Of a DNA stretch of 64,000 bases, positions 36,440 through 47,483 are shown piece by piece. The notes under the pieces were generated by a model. It saw only the letters and a list, made by a program, of their open reading frames with translations. It was not told the origin of the DNA and did not search any database. The position numbers and the translations under genes were made by a program. The stretch is from Sphagnum compactum (Eukaryota > Bryophyta > Sphagnopsida > Sphagnales): contig OZ234502.1 in the NCBI GenBank assembly GCA_965153455.1, positions 10,571,495-10,635,494 of the forward strand. Direction: 5' to 3'. Positions within the stretch are counted from its first letter, which is position 1. Each line of letters starts with the position of its first letter.

Positions 36440-36593
36440 CGGTCTGTGTGTGTGTGTGCGTGTGCGCGTCTCTCTGCCTCTCTGTCGCTCGCTCGCTCGC
36501 TCGCGGAAGTCTTGTTTACCGACAAAAGAATTCACGGGAAGTTCTGTTGTTGTGATTGTTTTGGGTTGTGTTTTTGTGGTGAAGGAGGAAAAG
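36440..36593 (+). other. TIP 5' leader with stacked microsatellites
   Basis: (GT)n with GCGTGTGCGC, then CTCT-rich sequence, then four CGCT units (to about 36503) follow each other in about 60 bases. The frame is open through the leader only from GTG codons; the first ATG is the aquaporin start at 36594. Confidence 0.6.
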
Positions 36594-37352
36594 ATGGTGA
36601 AGATTGCAGTAGGTGAACCCGAGGAATTTGCAGCGCCAGACGCGCTGAAAGGAGCGTTAGCGGAGTTTATATCCCTGTTCCTCTTCGTCTTCATCGGTGT
36701 GGGCTCCGTGTTATCATACGGCAAGCTCCATGTGGGAGATACCGACGCTGCGGGTCTGGTACTCATAGCGCTGGCGCATGGGTTAGCGATTGTTGTGCTG
36801 GTAGCAGCGACGGCCAACATCTCAGGTGGTCATGTCAATCCGGCGGTGTCATTGGGCCTTGCATTGGCGGGGAAGATAACCATCATCAGACTAATACTGT
36901 ACTGGATCGCACAGCTCCTTGGTGCAGTTGCTGGAGCTTGGGTACTACAGATAGTAAGCACGGGTGAAGTTGTTGCGGTTCACGCAATCGGAGCTGACGA
37001 GACAGCATGGGGAGCTGTACTGATAGAAGCCGTTCTCACTTTCACACTCGTGTTTGTGGTGTTTGCCACTGCAGTGGACCCCGCGAAAGGCTCCTTGGGA
37101 GTGATTGCGCCCCTTGCAATCGGCTTCACAGTTCTGGCAGGGATCTTAGTTGCAGCACCCTTCAGCGGCGGTTCCTTGAACCCGGCTCGTAGCTTCGGCC
37201 CTGCCTTGATTGCTTGGAATTGGACCAACCAGTGGGTGTATTGGGTCGGCCCTTTCATCGGCGCTGCAGTGGCTGCTGTCATCTACGACGGCCTGTTCAT
37301 AAGCCCCACTCCGAGTCCTACACACACGGCCGTCAGCTCAGAATATAACTAA
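36594..37352 (+). CDS. TIP: Tonoplast intrinsic protein (TIP) aquaporin, intronless
   Basis: 252 residues, the usual TIP length, in one exon from the ATG at 36594 (M-V-K-I-A-V-G-E). Six membrane helices and the two half-helix loops are visible, with both motifs intact: S-G-G-H-V-N-P-A-V (NPA at 82-84) and S-G-G-S-L-N-P-A-R-S (NPA at 196-198). The aromatic/arginine filter reads His62, Ile176, Gly192 or 193, and Arg199, the H-I-G-R pattern typical of TIP2-type channels. His130 matches the loop-C His that forms part of the extended filter in Arabidopsis TIP2;1. TIP2 channels pass water and ammonia across the vacuolar membrane; the same use here is inference. The N-terminus looks closer to TIP4-type proteins, so I leave the subgroup open. 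Many TIP genes have one or two introns; this one has none. Confidence 0.96.
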   Translation: MVKIAVGEPEEFAAPDALKGALAEFISLFLFVFIGVGSVLSYGKLHVGDTDAAGLVLIALAHGLAIVVLVAATANISGGHVNPAVSLGLALAGKITIIRLILYWIAQLLGAVAGAWVLQIVSTGEVVAVHAIGADETAWGAVLIEAVLTFTLVFVVFATAVDPAKGSLGVIAPLAIGFTVLAGILVAAPFSGGSLNPARSFGPALIAWNWTNQWVYWVGPFIGAAVAAVIYDGLFISPTPSPTHTAVSSEYN

Positions 37353-37660
37353 AGGGAACCCAATCTCCCTGTCTCTCTCTGTCTCTCTCAAGGTCCGATC
37401 TTAAGACCGGTGTGAAGGTGTCATATAAGGTCCGCCTGCCGGCCCCATCCACATTCTCCTTGTGCGTCGTTGCAATGTACCTGTTGATGATGATCAATTC
37501 CCCAATGGTTTTTTAGTCCTGATTCTAGTTGTATTTATTTCCCAATGGTTTTTAGTCCTGCTGCTGCTGCTGTGCTTCCCAAGTTGGACCCATCCATCTT
37601 TTGTATTGTACCCCAAGTTTCCATTTCTCGTGATGAGGAATGTCTTGAATAAACTAAACT
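37353..37660 (+). terminator. TIP 3' UTR with poly(A) signal
   Basis: AATAAA at 37648-37653, about 300 bases after the stop codon, lies downstream of a CT-repeat (37369-37390) and a CTG run near 37560. Cleavage some 15-30 bases later is expected. Confidence 0.55.
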
Positions 37661-39699
37661 CTCAAGAGCTTTTGTGTACTTTATATATGTTGTGCGTGTG
37701 TATATCTCCCTCTGTCCCTCCCTCCCTGTGTTGTGTTCTTTACTTGCTTCTTTTACCCATAAGTGTGGTGCTGCAGCGACATGTGTGTGGATTTCGACCA
37801 TGCCCGGAGAGGCCATTTGTGCCTAGCGAGGGAGGGAGGGAGGTGCAGGTTTCCTCACATGAGCACTTTGTGCGGGTAAGCTAGAATATCTGAATGGGCA
37901 GTGTGAACGGGGCACAATGGTCTGTACCAGTGTGGTTTTTTATTAACAAATTTTGTCTTTTTAAAAATATATATCATTTGGGGATTTTTGGGAACTTTTT
38001 GTCTTTCTTTAAAGTTAGAGAAGATCTCTACAACATGCAGGTAAGAAATTCAACATTTTGAAACTATTTTTTGCTGACAATCTTAATGCCTCAAAGCTTG
38101 TTCTAGACTGGTTATTCTAGATTGTAAAGACCTGTGAAATTTTTCCTAGTGTATTTGGAGGGTAATATGTTGAGTTTCTGCTCACAACTTTGCTATCAAT
38201 GGGATTTCCAACTTTTTTTCTACATTCCAGAAAAGGAACTTTAGCTGTTACTGGGCATCTAATTTAATCTCTAATCCAAGTCAAAGTGTTTGGGTTTTTT
38301 TGCTCACAACTTTGTTGTCAGTGGATATTTTAATCTTTATTCTTAGCTCCAGAAAAATAAAAATAAAAATTGGCTGCCAATGAGCATCTGATCTATAATC
38401 CAAATCTAAAATGGTTTGGATTTGGGACCATTATTATCATAATATTGTCCACACAACTGCAACTGAATTCAAATTTACATTTTTTTTAGTGCCAAACCTA
38501 CTAGTTTACTAAGGTAGTTTTTAATAGGCTGTGAAGCTGAAGGATTTCATTTCCCTCTAAAGGCCAAACTGGGGCCTGCTTGGGTCACCCAATAGTGTCA
38601 GCAATTTTGGACTTTGTTTTGGTCTTTTTGTGTGTTTGTTTGGAATAGTATGTGTTTCTGGGTTTTGTTGTCAACAGCAAACTGTGCAGATAGATAAATT
38701 TGGCAGTTCCAACTAGGTTGAAGTTTTTCAATAATTTTTTTAAAAATGTCATGATTGAGATTTATCTTCTTCCACTTGCAAATTTAATGCACTTTCTCTT
38801 CGGTTGTGAATAGTTATTTTGTTTTGAAATTTCCATGTAGGAAAATTTCTCTATTTTCCCCTCCCCAAAAAAAATTTCTTTGGAGGAAAAAAAAGAAAAG
38901 AAGACAACTTTCTGAAAATTCCAACATTTCTGAAATAATATAATTCATGTCAAAGCTGCCAAGGTATTAGGGTAGGTACCTACTACCAAGCATATTGTTG
39001 TGACTCTATCATACCGAAACAAAGTCATATATTTTTATATCAGCTCTCTTGTGCAAAGTTTCTGGAATGTCTTAGTGTCTATGCATTTATGGTGGCATGT
39101 ATTACATTAAAATGGCATTCTGATATATATATGTATATGCCACAATAAACACCACATATTGCACATTGTAATGAATAAAACGACAAAGTTTTACCTCAAA
39201 CATGTGTCGTGAGTAGCGAGCTGCTTTTTGTGTGAGAAAAACCACATTCTCTTGTAGCATGCTTTTTTTACCAACCATGGTAAGAGGCGTATGTGCAGCT
39301 GGTTAACTCAGACTCTGTAGGGCTGGAGATGCTCTTACATCTGTTGCAACTTGTAATCTGCATTTTCAGCATCGGTGTGCACAGCATCAAATTTTTGGAG
39401 GCTGGTTTTCTGAACACTTTGGAGATAAAAATTTGGACTGCTTGTACTGAGCTGTGTCTTACTTTTAATGGGGTTTGTGTCCTTTTTCCCAAATTTCTAA
39501 GGGGAAAAGAGATTAGAGATCAGGTTGAGTTAGGTAATAAGGTACATGTGAGTTGTTGATAAGAGCAGCTCCACCCACACCTCCTATTTGGTGCTCTACC
39601 AGTGTTCAGCACATGCAACATAGTGTTAAAATTAGGGTACCAATTTGTTGCTTCTAATAATTAGTTGAGGGTGCAACCAAAATAAATAAATCTTTTTTT
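37661..39699. other. Intergenic DNA downstream of TIP
   Basis: Transcript-like composition fades into AT-rich DNA. No coding region is supported. GGGA repeats occur near 37830, and (TA)n-like sequence near 39123. Confidence 0.5.
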
Positions 39700-39930
39700 A
39701 AGAAGCCATTTTGATTGGCCCATCACAATTTTCTTCTAAACTTCCCCCAGGCACTCCCCCAAAAATAGAAGAACAAAGGTGCTTTCTTTTGGCCCCCTTT
39801 ATAGTTTATATATATGAAAGAAGTTCCACTTTGGCCAAAGCATATGGGATAAAAGTGAGGTGCTATTGGGAAAACATTGGGGAACTTAAAGAGAACCCCT
39901 TGAAAACTCGATGAGAACACATTGGGAACA
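39700..39930 (-). repeat. Dispersed repeat family A, inverted copy
   Basis: The reverse complement of 16490-16770 in outline: GCCATTTTGATTGGCCCATC near 39704, GGCACTCCCCCAA near 39750, GGCCAAAGCATATGGGATAA near 39833, GCTATTGGGAAAACATTGGG near 39863 and ACACATTGGGAACA near 39917. Confidence 0.65.
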
Positions 39931-40744
39931 GGAAAAAAAAACAAAAGAAGGTCCCTCTCCTCCTCCTTGTCTTGCCCTTCACCAAACCCAAAAGAAAAAA
40001 AAAACTGGGCCTTCCTTCATATTTGGGTTGCATGAAACTTTTCTTTAAAGAATTGTTTGTCACCATTTTCAACCTTCTTTAGCCTAACCTAATGGATGGA
40101 AAGGGGAGTAATGGGTGCATATTGTTTCCCCAGTCCCACCCATAAACCCTAAACCCTAAAAATTGGACAATACAAGAGTAGTCAAATGTTAGACCATGAG
40201 CTCAAAAAGACATGATTAGTCAAAATGCCACGTTAAAAATAAAAATTAATTTAGTTACCTTTTTTGGCTACATTATATATATAATATGTTGATACTTCAA
40301 TAAAATTTAATTTCATTCACTTTACATTACATTTGACAACCCATGTCCACACATAAATGATTTCATGGATTTCCATGCGACAACAACCTTTGCATGTGTT
40401 TTGAGGGCTTTCAACATTTCATTGTCAAAGTCTCTCACCATAGTGTAAAGGGGGCGGACTACGGATTGATGGATTGCACATCAAGTTTAATGACAAATTT
40501 GAACTGGTCTCAAAGGGTGTGTATGAGTGATTTGTGCCCATTTGAAATCATGTCCTTTTGGAGAAGCAACACACAAAACTTTCACATGTACAACTCCCAT
40601 AAAATGCCACCACAAAGCTCTTCCTTTGTACCTGGATGGGTCAGAGTACCTACTCCCCAGGTAGAGTGAACCATCAGCCACAACCACATCATGAGAGATG
40701 ATAGATGAATGGAGGATGGATAGGAAACAATTTTCCATTGGGTT

Positions 40745-41019
40745 GTAGTTCCTTAGGTAACAACTAACAACCATGGTGGTTAGCTCAGTTGCTGTTTCTT
40801 TACTATCTTACTACTACTACCAACCCACTAACCCTTACTTTATGTAGTAACCCTCTGCTCCTCTACATGCATCTACTTTTACTTAGTAGTCACTAATTGT
40901 CCTACTTACCTGGTTCTAATCCCCTGGCTAACCATGGTGGTTAGCTTCATTGCTGTTTTTACTCTCTAACTCCTAACAACCCATTAGCCCTAACTAAGGT
41001 AATAACCCTAGTAGCCACC
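40745..41019 (+). repeat. Dispersed repeat family D, tandem pair
   Basis: Copies at 40745-40894 and 40911-41019 share AACCATGGTGGTTAGCT, CATTGCTGTTT or AGTTGCTGTTT, CAACCCA and TAGTAGTCAC or TAGTAGCCACC. They match the pair at 31290-31773. Confidence 0.6.
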
Positions 41020-41249
41020 AATTGGTTCTCTCTAGCCTTACTCCCTGCTAGACTTAAAACAAGCACCAAAATGGTTGCCAGTAGTACTCTGTCAGTGTAC
41101 ACCAGCTTGAGTTTCTAACAAACACTTTTGCAAGGACTTGGTATATAGCCTACCCCAGAACACTAATGGTGAAACACAAGCAAGTTCCAAATGTACTTGC
41201 CCACTTGAGTTGCACTAGACCCATGTTGGGTGGTTCTCTCTTTTTTCCC

Positions 41250-41385
41250 AGAGAAAGAACCGGCGGGTAAATTTTGGGTACATGGAGACCATGGTTTAAA
41301 AGAAACCAAAGAACCAATTAAAGAATCTACCCTCTGAACCGCCGGTTCTTTTCCAGCTCTTTCCTGCAACCCCGCCGGTTCTTTG
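41250..41385. repeat. Three AAGAACCGGCGGG-like motifs, alternating orientation
   Basis: AAAGAACCGGCGGG near 41263 is inverted as CCCGCCGGTTCTTT near 41371, and ACCGCCGGTTCTTTTCC lies between near 41339. The GC-rich motif stands out from its surroundings. The minus-strand frame through it repeats K-E-P-A, but I see no gene. Confidence 0.5.
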
Positions 41386-44300
41386 AGAATTTTCAAAACC
41401 TCAGAACATAAGGTTATAATAAAATCAAAGAACCACCCCACACTGCACTATGCCTTCTATGGCTAGGCTGCCAATCCAAAAGGGTACACTTCCTTTGAGT
41501 TACCAAGGTTGCAACCAGTGTTTATTTTCTTCCAATTTGGTATGCGGCACAAGTGGGTACTTTAAGGCAGCTCAGTATGTCAAATTTTCAACCTAAAAAT
41601 TTTAGTGGGTGTGTAGATGGCTATGTATGTTAAGGCATGGCTGAAAACAAGCTACAAACTCAAATACTCAAATTCAAAGTATAAAGTTGAGAGGACTCAT
41701 GTTTAGAGTATAAAGTTGAGAGGCAACCACATGCAATTGTATGAATGCAAATTGGCAATCAAGTGGAGTTAAATGCACAAAAATTGGCATCTAAGTGCAT
41801 CTCCGTGTACAAAAGTTAGCAACTAGTTGTAGTTCAAAGGGGCTGAACCACAATCTTGAAAACTTGGCTATTGCATTACAAGGAGATTGCTTGCAAAAAA
41901 CAGAACATAACAAAACAAGAATCAAAACGGTGCAATTGAAGCTTAATTGCAAAAATTGAAATTGCATACTGCGGACAAACCTTGTAGCAATAAAAAATAA
42001 AAGAGAAATTTTGATTGAAATAAATCAAGCAATGCAACATTCCAAGTGGAAAAAATAACACAAATTGCATTAAGGAAAATGGTTAGGGTTTAGAGCTTTG
42101 TTGATGTTCCAACTATGCCTCTACTCCATGTTAGGACTCATTGTTTTGCAGCAAAAGGAAACTTGTTTAGAAATAATGAATTTTTAAACAAACATCTTGA
42201 AACCTAAATCGGAATGTGGTGTCAACATATTCATAAAGTTATTTATCATGAAACCTAGATTTGATAAACATCTTCCATCTTCTACACTACCCATAACTAT
42301 GGTTGTTGATAATTCAATGAGTTTCAGCCATTCATATAGCTTATGAGAAAGCAGTTGGTTGTTGGCCAAGTTGCACCAAATTTCAATGCAAGGATTACCT
42401 TTTAGAGGAGCCTTTATGGTTACATGGTAGTTGACAAACATAGTGAACTTGAAAAAAATGATTGTTCCACCAACAATGTTTTGTCAAACAAGGGCATGAT
42501 GAACATTCTAATCAAGCCAATATCTTCCCCAAAGCATAGTGTGCTTTCAAATTGTTCAACTTTGCCCAAAAAAATGATGTTGCTTAGTTTTAGGCTACAC
42601 CCAAAATTATGACTAAATCACCTTAGTCACATTCATAATCTCCTAAGTTGGAAATCTGCACTCCAATTCTTAAATCAACCTAGAAGTGACAATAGTGCAT
42701 TGCTACTTCATGGAGTCGATTGCATTTAGTGAATTAAGCCTAGAAATAAAATTCACACACACAATCAGTAGGTGTGTTTATAAACCACAATTGAGTGAGA
42801 AAAAATTAGAATCTCACATATTCCATACTATAGTTAAATTTAAGAAATCCAAGCCATGTGTAATCATAAATGTGATTCACAATAGCAAGATTTGAAAAAA
42901 TTCATTTGCATGTCCATAATTCATAATTAAATTTACATACATTTTGTACAAATTCCTTTCACAAGCTTTGATTGCATCTATGAAAACACAAATGAAAAGA
43001 TCATGAAAATGAATGAACTTTGAGTAAGCTTGTATACATTCAAGTAAGGGCAAAATACAACTCACACCCAAGAAAGTTTCAACATCAAATCAAAGCCCAA
43101 AATTAGAATTTGATGTGGAGTTGGTTGCTTGGTCATCAAAAGTAATGACTTATATTTTGCCAAGATTTGTTTGGCTAAAAACAACATTGAAATCCAATGT
43201 GTTTTAACATTTTGCAAAATCTTATAGGCTCTTTGTTTTAGGAATTCAACCTCAATTTAAATCCCTCCAAAGAAAACTTAAGGTTCAATAGTACATTATG
43301 TTATGATAAAGTTGATGATTATGATCTTTTTAAGTTGTAAAAGGTTCTCTCATTAAAGATGTAGTTGGGTTAAATGTTGTTTTTATATTTTTACAAAGAT
43401 GAAATGAAAATTTTAATTTCAATCGTTATTGTGCTTGAGAGCTTTGAATTCACATTTTTAGCATGACAAACACCTATTTTTCAAAAAATTGACAATTGCA
43501 AATAGATAATTAATTAGTGCTTAACCAACCTAGGTATTACAATATATGAAGGAGATCAAAACTTACGCAGGTTAAAAACTTACACATTTGACTAAAACAA
43601 TAACAAGTTGCAATTTCCACTCACATAATAAACATTTGAATAACAATGGTGACACTAATGACTAGCCATTGGAACATCAAGTAGATGCATGGTACGGTGT
43701 AGATAATTTTAGTGAAAATTGGGACTACATATAGTATTAAAAGTAATAACATATAAAATTTCACTCACATTGAAATTTTCTAGATATCATATATAGTTAA
43801 TTTGAGCTTCAAACATAAAATAAGTTATTAAACACATCAATATGCAATTGATTGGTAGTTGTATCATTGTGTAAAAATACACCAATAATTTATAAACAAT
43901 GATTTAGTTTCCTTTTTTGATAACAAATTACCATTTTTATTAATTTTGAAAATCCATTTTGTTTATGTAAAATGATAAAAACAACACTTAGCCCATTTAC
44001 GTCTTCAATGGAAGAACATTTTACAACTTAAAAAGATCATTATGTTATAACATAATGTATTAACAAATGTATTAAAAACATATGATATGAACTTCATAAT
44101 TTGAAAAGAAATTGAAAAGTTTAGTGAAGAAGATTTTTCTTGATCATTGGTTTTTTACATGTGCAAAATATTGTGGATAAAACTAACATTAAATCTATTC
44201 AAACTGTGACAGTTTTTTGTCTACACCATAACATGCATTCACCCCATCCACCTCCTATCACCAATGATAAGCCATTGGAACTTGGAGCTTTGATCCACTT

Positions 44301-45863
44301 TTGACCATTAATAATTCATTAACAAAATATAAAAAATAAGAACCTTGGTTTTTGAAAATTAAACATTTAAAAAAAATAAATTAGAAAGACCTAACGATAT
44401 ATGCATAATTTTTTCTAAAAGACATTGAAAGTGAAAGCCTCCAAAAGGATAATTGATAGAAACTTTTAAAAATCCCTCAATGGAAGTGTTTAGAAAGTTT
44501 ATTTGGTAGAACTTTTTGAAAGTTTGACAAATTTTTAAAAAGTTCCATGGGATAATATAAATAGAGGTATTGAAAACATCACTCTTAAATCTTGTCAACA
44601 CAAGTTTTGATAATTGTATTCAACTTTCATATTTCAAGCTTAATTTGTATCATGGGTTGTTTGTATCATGTTTTCTTACATCAATAACATCAAATCTTAT
44701 TCATGTTCATTATCTATTTTTTCATTCGATAATTCCAAATAGTTGTTTTCTTGTACCTTTGTCTCTTCAACATTCAAATTCAAACATCTTTTAACTATTA
44801 AAGCACAAACATAATGTCAAATTCAACTAATATTCTTTCTAATGAATAATAAGGTGACAAACTAAACATAAAGGAAAGAAATGATGGCAAGGTTCTCCCT
44901 TCAAACAATGGAAGATAATGATGTGTGACATGACCTAATTGTTGTGAAGAAGAATTGTAAAATGCATCGCTACCAAGGGAGATTAATGTGATGCCCCCCT
45001 TGAAGTTATCAAATCTTTGCATTTAATGATTAAAGGTTCTCACAAAAGTGATGACACAATACCATCTCATCATCATCCTTGAGGTTATTTTTACATCAAC
45101 TATTGTCAAATAGATGTGATTTTGGCCTAATACAAAAACTCATACATGGAGTGTGCATCAAGAGACAACTTCATACTCCTTGCCATAGAGACTTATGGTT
45201 ATCTTCATTTTCGTTTCAATTTTTGTTTACTACTTGTGCTCATGCCATTATAGCCTATCATCAACAGCTTTTTTTAGTTCCCATGATACTTATTTCTTAT
45301 TATTGGCATTGTGTGTCCATAGTCCTCCAACCATTGCGATTTTCCAACATGTTGCTAGATTTGAGAAACATTCCTTATCTCTTCCACACATTGTAATTAA
45401 TGCACCTTGTCTCTAGTTGATTTATGGTAAATGACGTTTTTTAAATTTATGATCTTTTATTTTATTTATGTATTAATGATGTCTTAATTATTATGTTCTT
45501 TAGTGACTTGTGTTTTCGTGCTTTATTTGCCTTGTACGTTTTATGGATGGGCTCCCATCCATGTTTTTTTATATACATGGTTTTTATTCTAAATTAACAC
45601 TACAAGGTAGAATGGCTATCTTTCAAAAACAAAAAAAATATGCAAAATTTCGTCCCTAGAAAAGTACTAGTTACACCTTGGTAACCTATCTTGTAAAACA
45701 TTCTACTTCCACTTCACACTAAGTATGCGATTGGGTAAGTAGGTGTGACACTTGGTGGTCATCAAGTGTGCATATGTGCTAACATGATTAGTGTATAACT
45801 AACCCTCCTCCATGGTTTGCTATGGGACATGAATAGTACTAAAACCTTATGGAAAGCTTTGGA
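41386..45863. other. AT-rich intergenic DNA, no gene seen
   Basis: No open frame beyond about 105 codons, no known motif and no clear transposon ends. Homopolymer A and T runs dominate. Confidence 0.55.
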
Positions 45864-45866
45864 TTA

Positions 45867-47480
45867 GAGGCATCTCCAGCGGAGCTTTGATGGAGAATTG
45901 CTCCGTTAACGTTAAACTGGCGGAACTTTTTATTTCGTGCCTCCAAATCGGCCCCACCGGTATCTCCGCTACCGCCATCAATGCTCCGGCCCCGGGGAAT
46001 TTTTTTTCCACCCACGCCAAATGAGCGCGTTCTAGCGTCGCTCCAAATTTGCTCCTCTACACTCAGCAATGGCTTCCTTGGAGCCCCCAAGCACAGTGCT
46101 TGCAATGAGCAGACAAAGGAAGGGGAAAAATTTCAACGCAGACGAAAAGAAACAACTTGCAAGGTCATTTCTTCATGTTTCGCAAGACGCTCATGTTGGC
46201 AACAACTAGAAATCAAGCACATTCGGGGATCGTGTGACTGCTCACTATGCAGCAAACAAACCTGTGGGCGGTGGTGATAGACCAGCACGAAGCTTTCCAA
46301 GCTTCGTGGTGTAAGATTAAGCATGATGTGTCAAAAAAATTTGTTGGAGTTTTTGCATCTGTGGTTGCGTTGAATGAGTCAGGAACATCGCAAGAAGACA
46401 CATCACAAAAAGCTTTGGATTTGTATTCATGTGATAAATGGTAGTTTTTTTGCTATTAGCTAGGGTTGCAAGCATTGAGGATCCAACAAGTTAGTCATTA
46501 TTTGTTCCATTTGATTTTGGTTTTTCATGTGTTTGGGGTGTGAAGAAATTCATTGGAGGAAGGAAGGTTGGAACTTTGCTTTAGTTTAAGAAAACTTTGG
46601 TTTTTTTGTGTGGTTTTGGGGTGTGAAGAAATAGATTGGGGGAAGGAAGGTGGAATTTTGGTTTGTTAGTTATTGAAAATTTTCACCTTTTGTGTGTGTT
46701 TGGGTGTGAAATAACAACACAATGCGGCCACTCATTGCAAGCTTTGCCAAACAAGACAAGTAGTAGTTGCTGAACAGGTTCAGAAGCTCTTTGGAGCTCC
46801 AAAAGCTTCTTATGTTGCTCCAATTGTAGTGGCTCTAGCTTCTCCAACTTTAAGCCTCAGAATTTTGAAATTTTTTCGCATCAAAAAGGTGTGGGCTTTG
46901 ACATTATTAGAAGTTTGTAACTTAATCACACCAAAGTCGACTTTTTTGGAACTATTGGAAAATTAGTGACATATAGGATGATTGAACATCAATCCTGTCA
47001 GCATTCACATGTCAATGGAATTGTGACAACAACGTGAAATTCTGGCAGAAAAGTCAGGGGGCTATTTGAAGTGGTGTAAATCAGTGATAAGTCCTTGATT
47101 ATATTTATGTGATTGTGGATTATGAATGCATGTCAATGTCATGAATGCTTGGCATATTTTCCTCTTTGTGAGAATGTTGAATAGGAAAGAAAGGAGAAAG
47201 ATGTCAAGGAACAGCCAGGTTGCACATAGATTGAAGTAAATAATGGGGTACATACATTCAAGTAATAGAAGATGAAGACCTCCAGTAGCACTAGAAAACC
47301 AAACATCCATCAATGAAAACAACACAAAGAGACAAAACCAGTAGTAGGTTTAGTTCATATTGTTCATTCCATTTCTTGCCTACAGATGTTCTATTAAATC
47401 AACCCTCAAGGACAGATGTGCATCAACATGCTAGTGTAGATGTGACGTGACTATTTACTGTGGAGCCATTGGAGATGCTC
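45867..47480 (+). mobile_element. PIF/Harbinger-type DNA transposon copy, 1614 bp, with TIRs and TTA target-site duplication
   Basis: The left end GAGGCATCTCCAGCGGAGC at 45867 and the reverse complement of the right end, GAGCATCTCCAATGGCTCC from 47480, form terminal inverted repeats of about 19 bp with one base inserted on the left. TTA flanks both sides (45864-45866 and 47481-47483), the 3-bp duplication typical of PIF/Harbinger. Inside, on the plus strand, lies a broken MYB/SANT-like ORF1 (46069-46444). I see no DDE transposase, so the copy is non-autonomous. The GC-rich left part contrasts with its surroundings. Confidence 0.85.
46069..46444 (+). pseudogene. Broken MYB/SANT-like ORF1 of a Harbinger element
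   Basis: From the ATG at 46069 the frame encodes K-G-K-N-F-N-A-D-E-K-K-Q-L-A-R and S-F-L-H-V-S-Q-D, then a TAG at 46207 where the family usually has Gln. After it come D-R-V-T-A-H-Y and N-K-P-V-G-G-G-D-R-P-A-R-S. An extra C at 46297/46298 shifts the frame. The following frame gives W-C-K-I-K-H-D-V-S, V-V-A-L-N-E-S-G-T-S and Q-K-A-L-D-L-Y, ending at TAG 46442-46444. These landmarks are those of plant proteins with a Harbinger ORF1-derived MYB/SANT DNA-binding domain, which help the transposase bind. One nonsense codon, one frameshift and a likely Trp-to-Gly change make it inactive. Confidence 0.8.
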
Positions 47481-47483
47481 TTA

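Noticed and set aside
36450-36593. 48-residue N-terminal extension of the TIP
   Set aside because: It begins with GTG inside a microsatellite leader and has no TIP similarity; the ATG at 36594 gives the standard length.
40141-40160. Telomere-like CCCTAAA repeats
   Set aside because: Only two units; common in plant intergenic DNA and not an interstitial telomere array.
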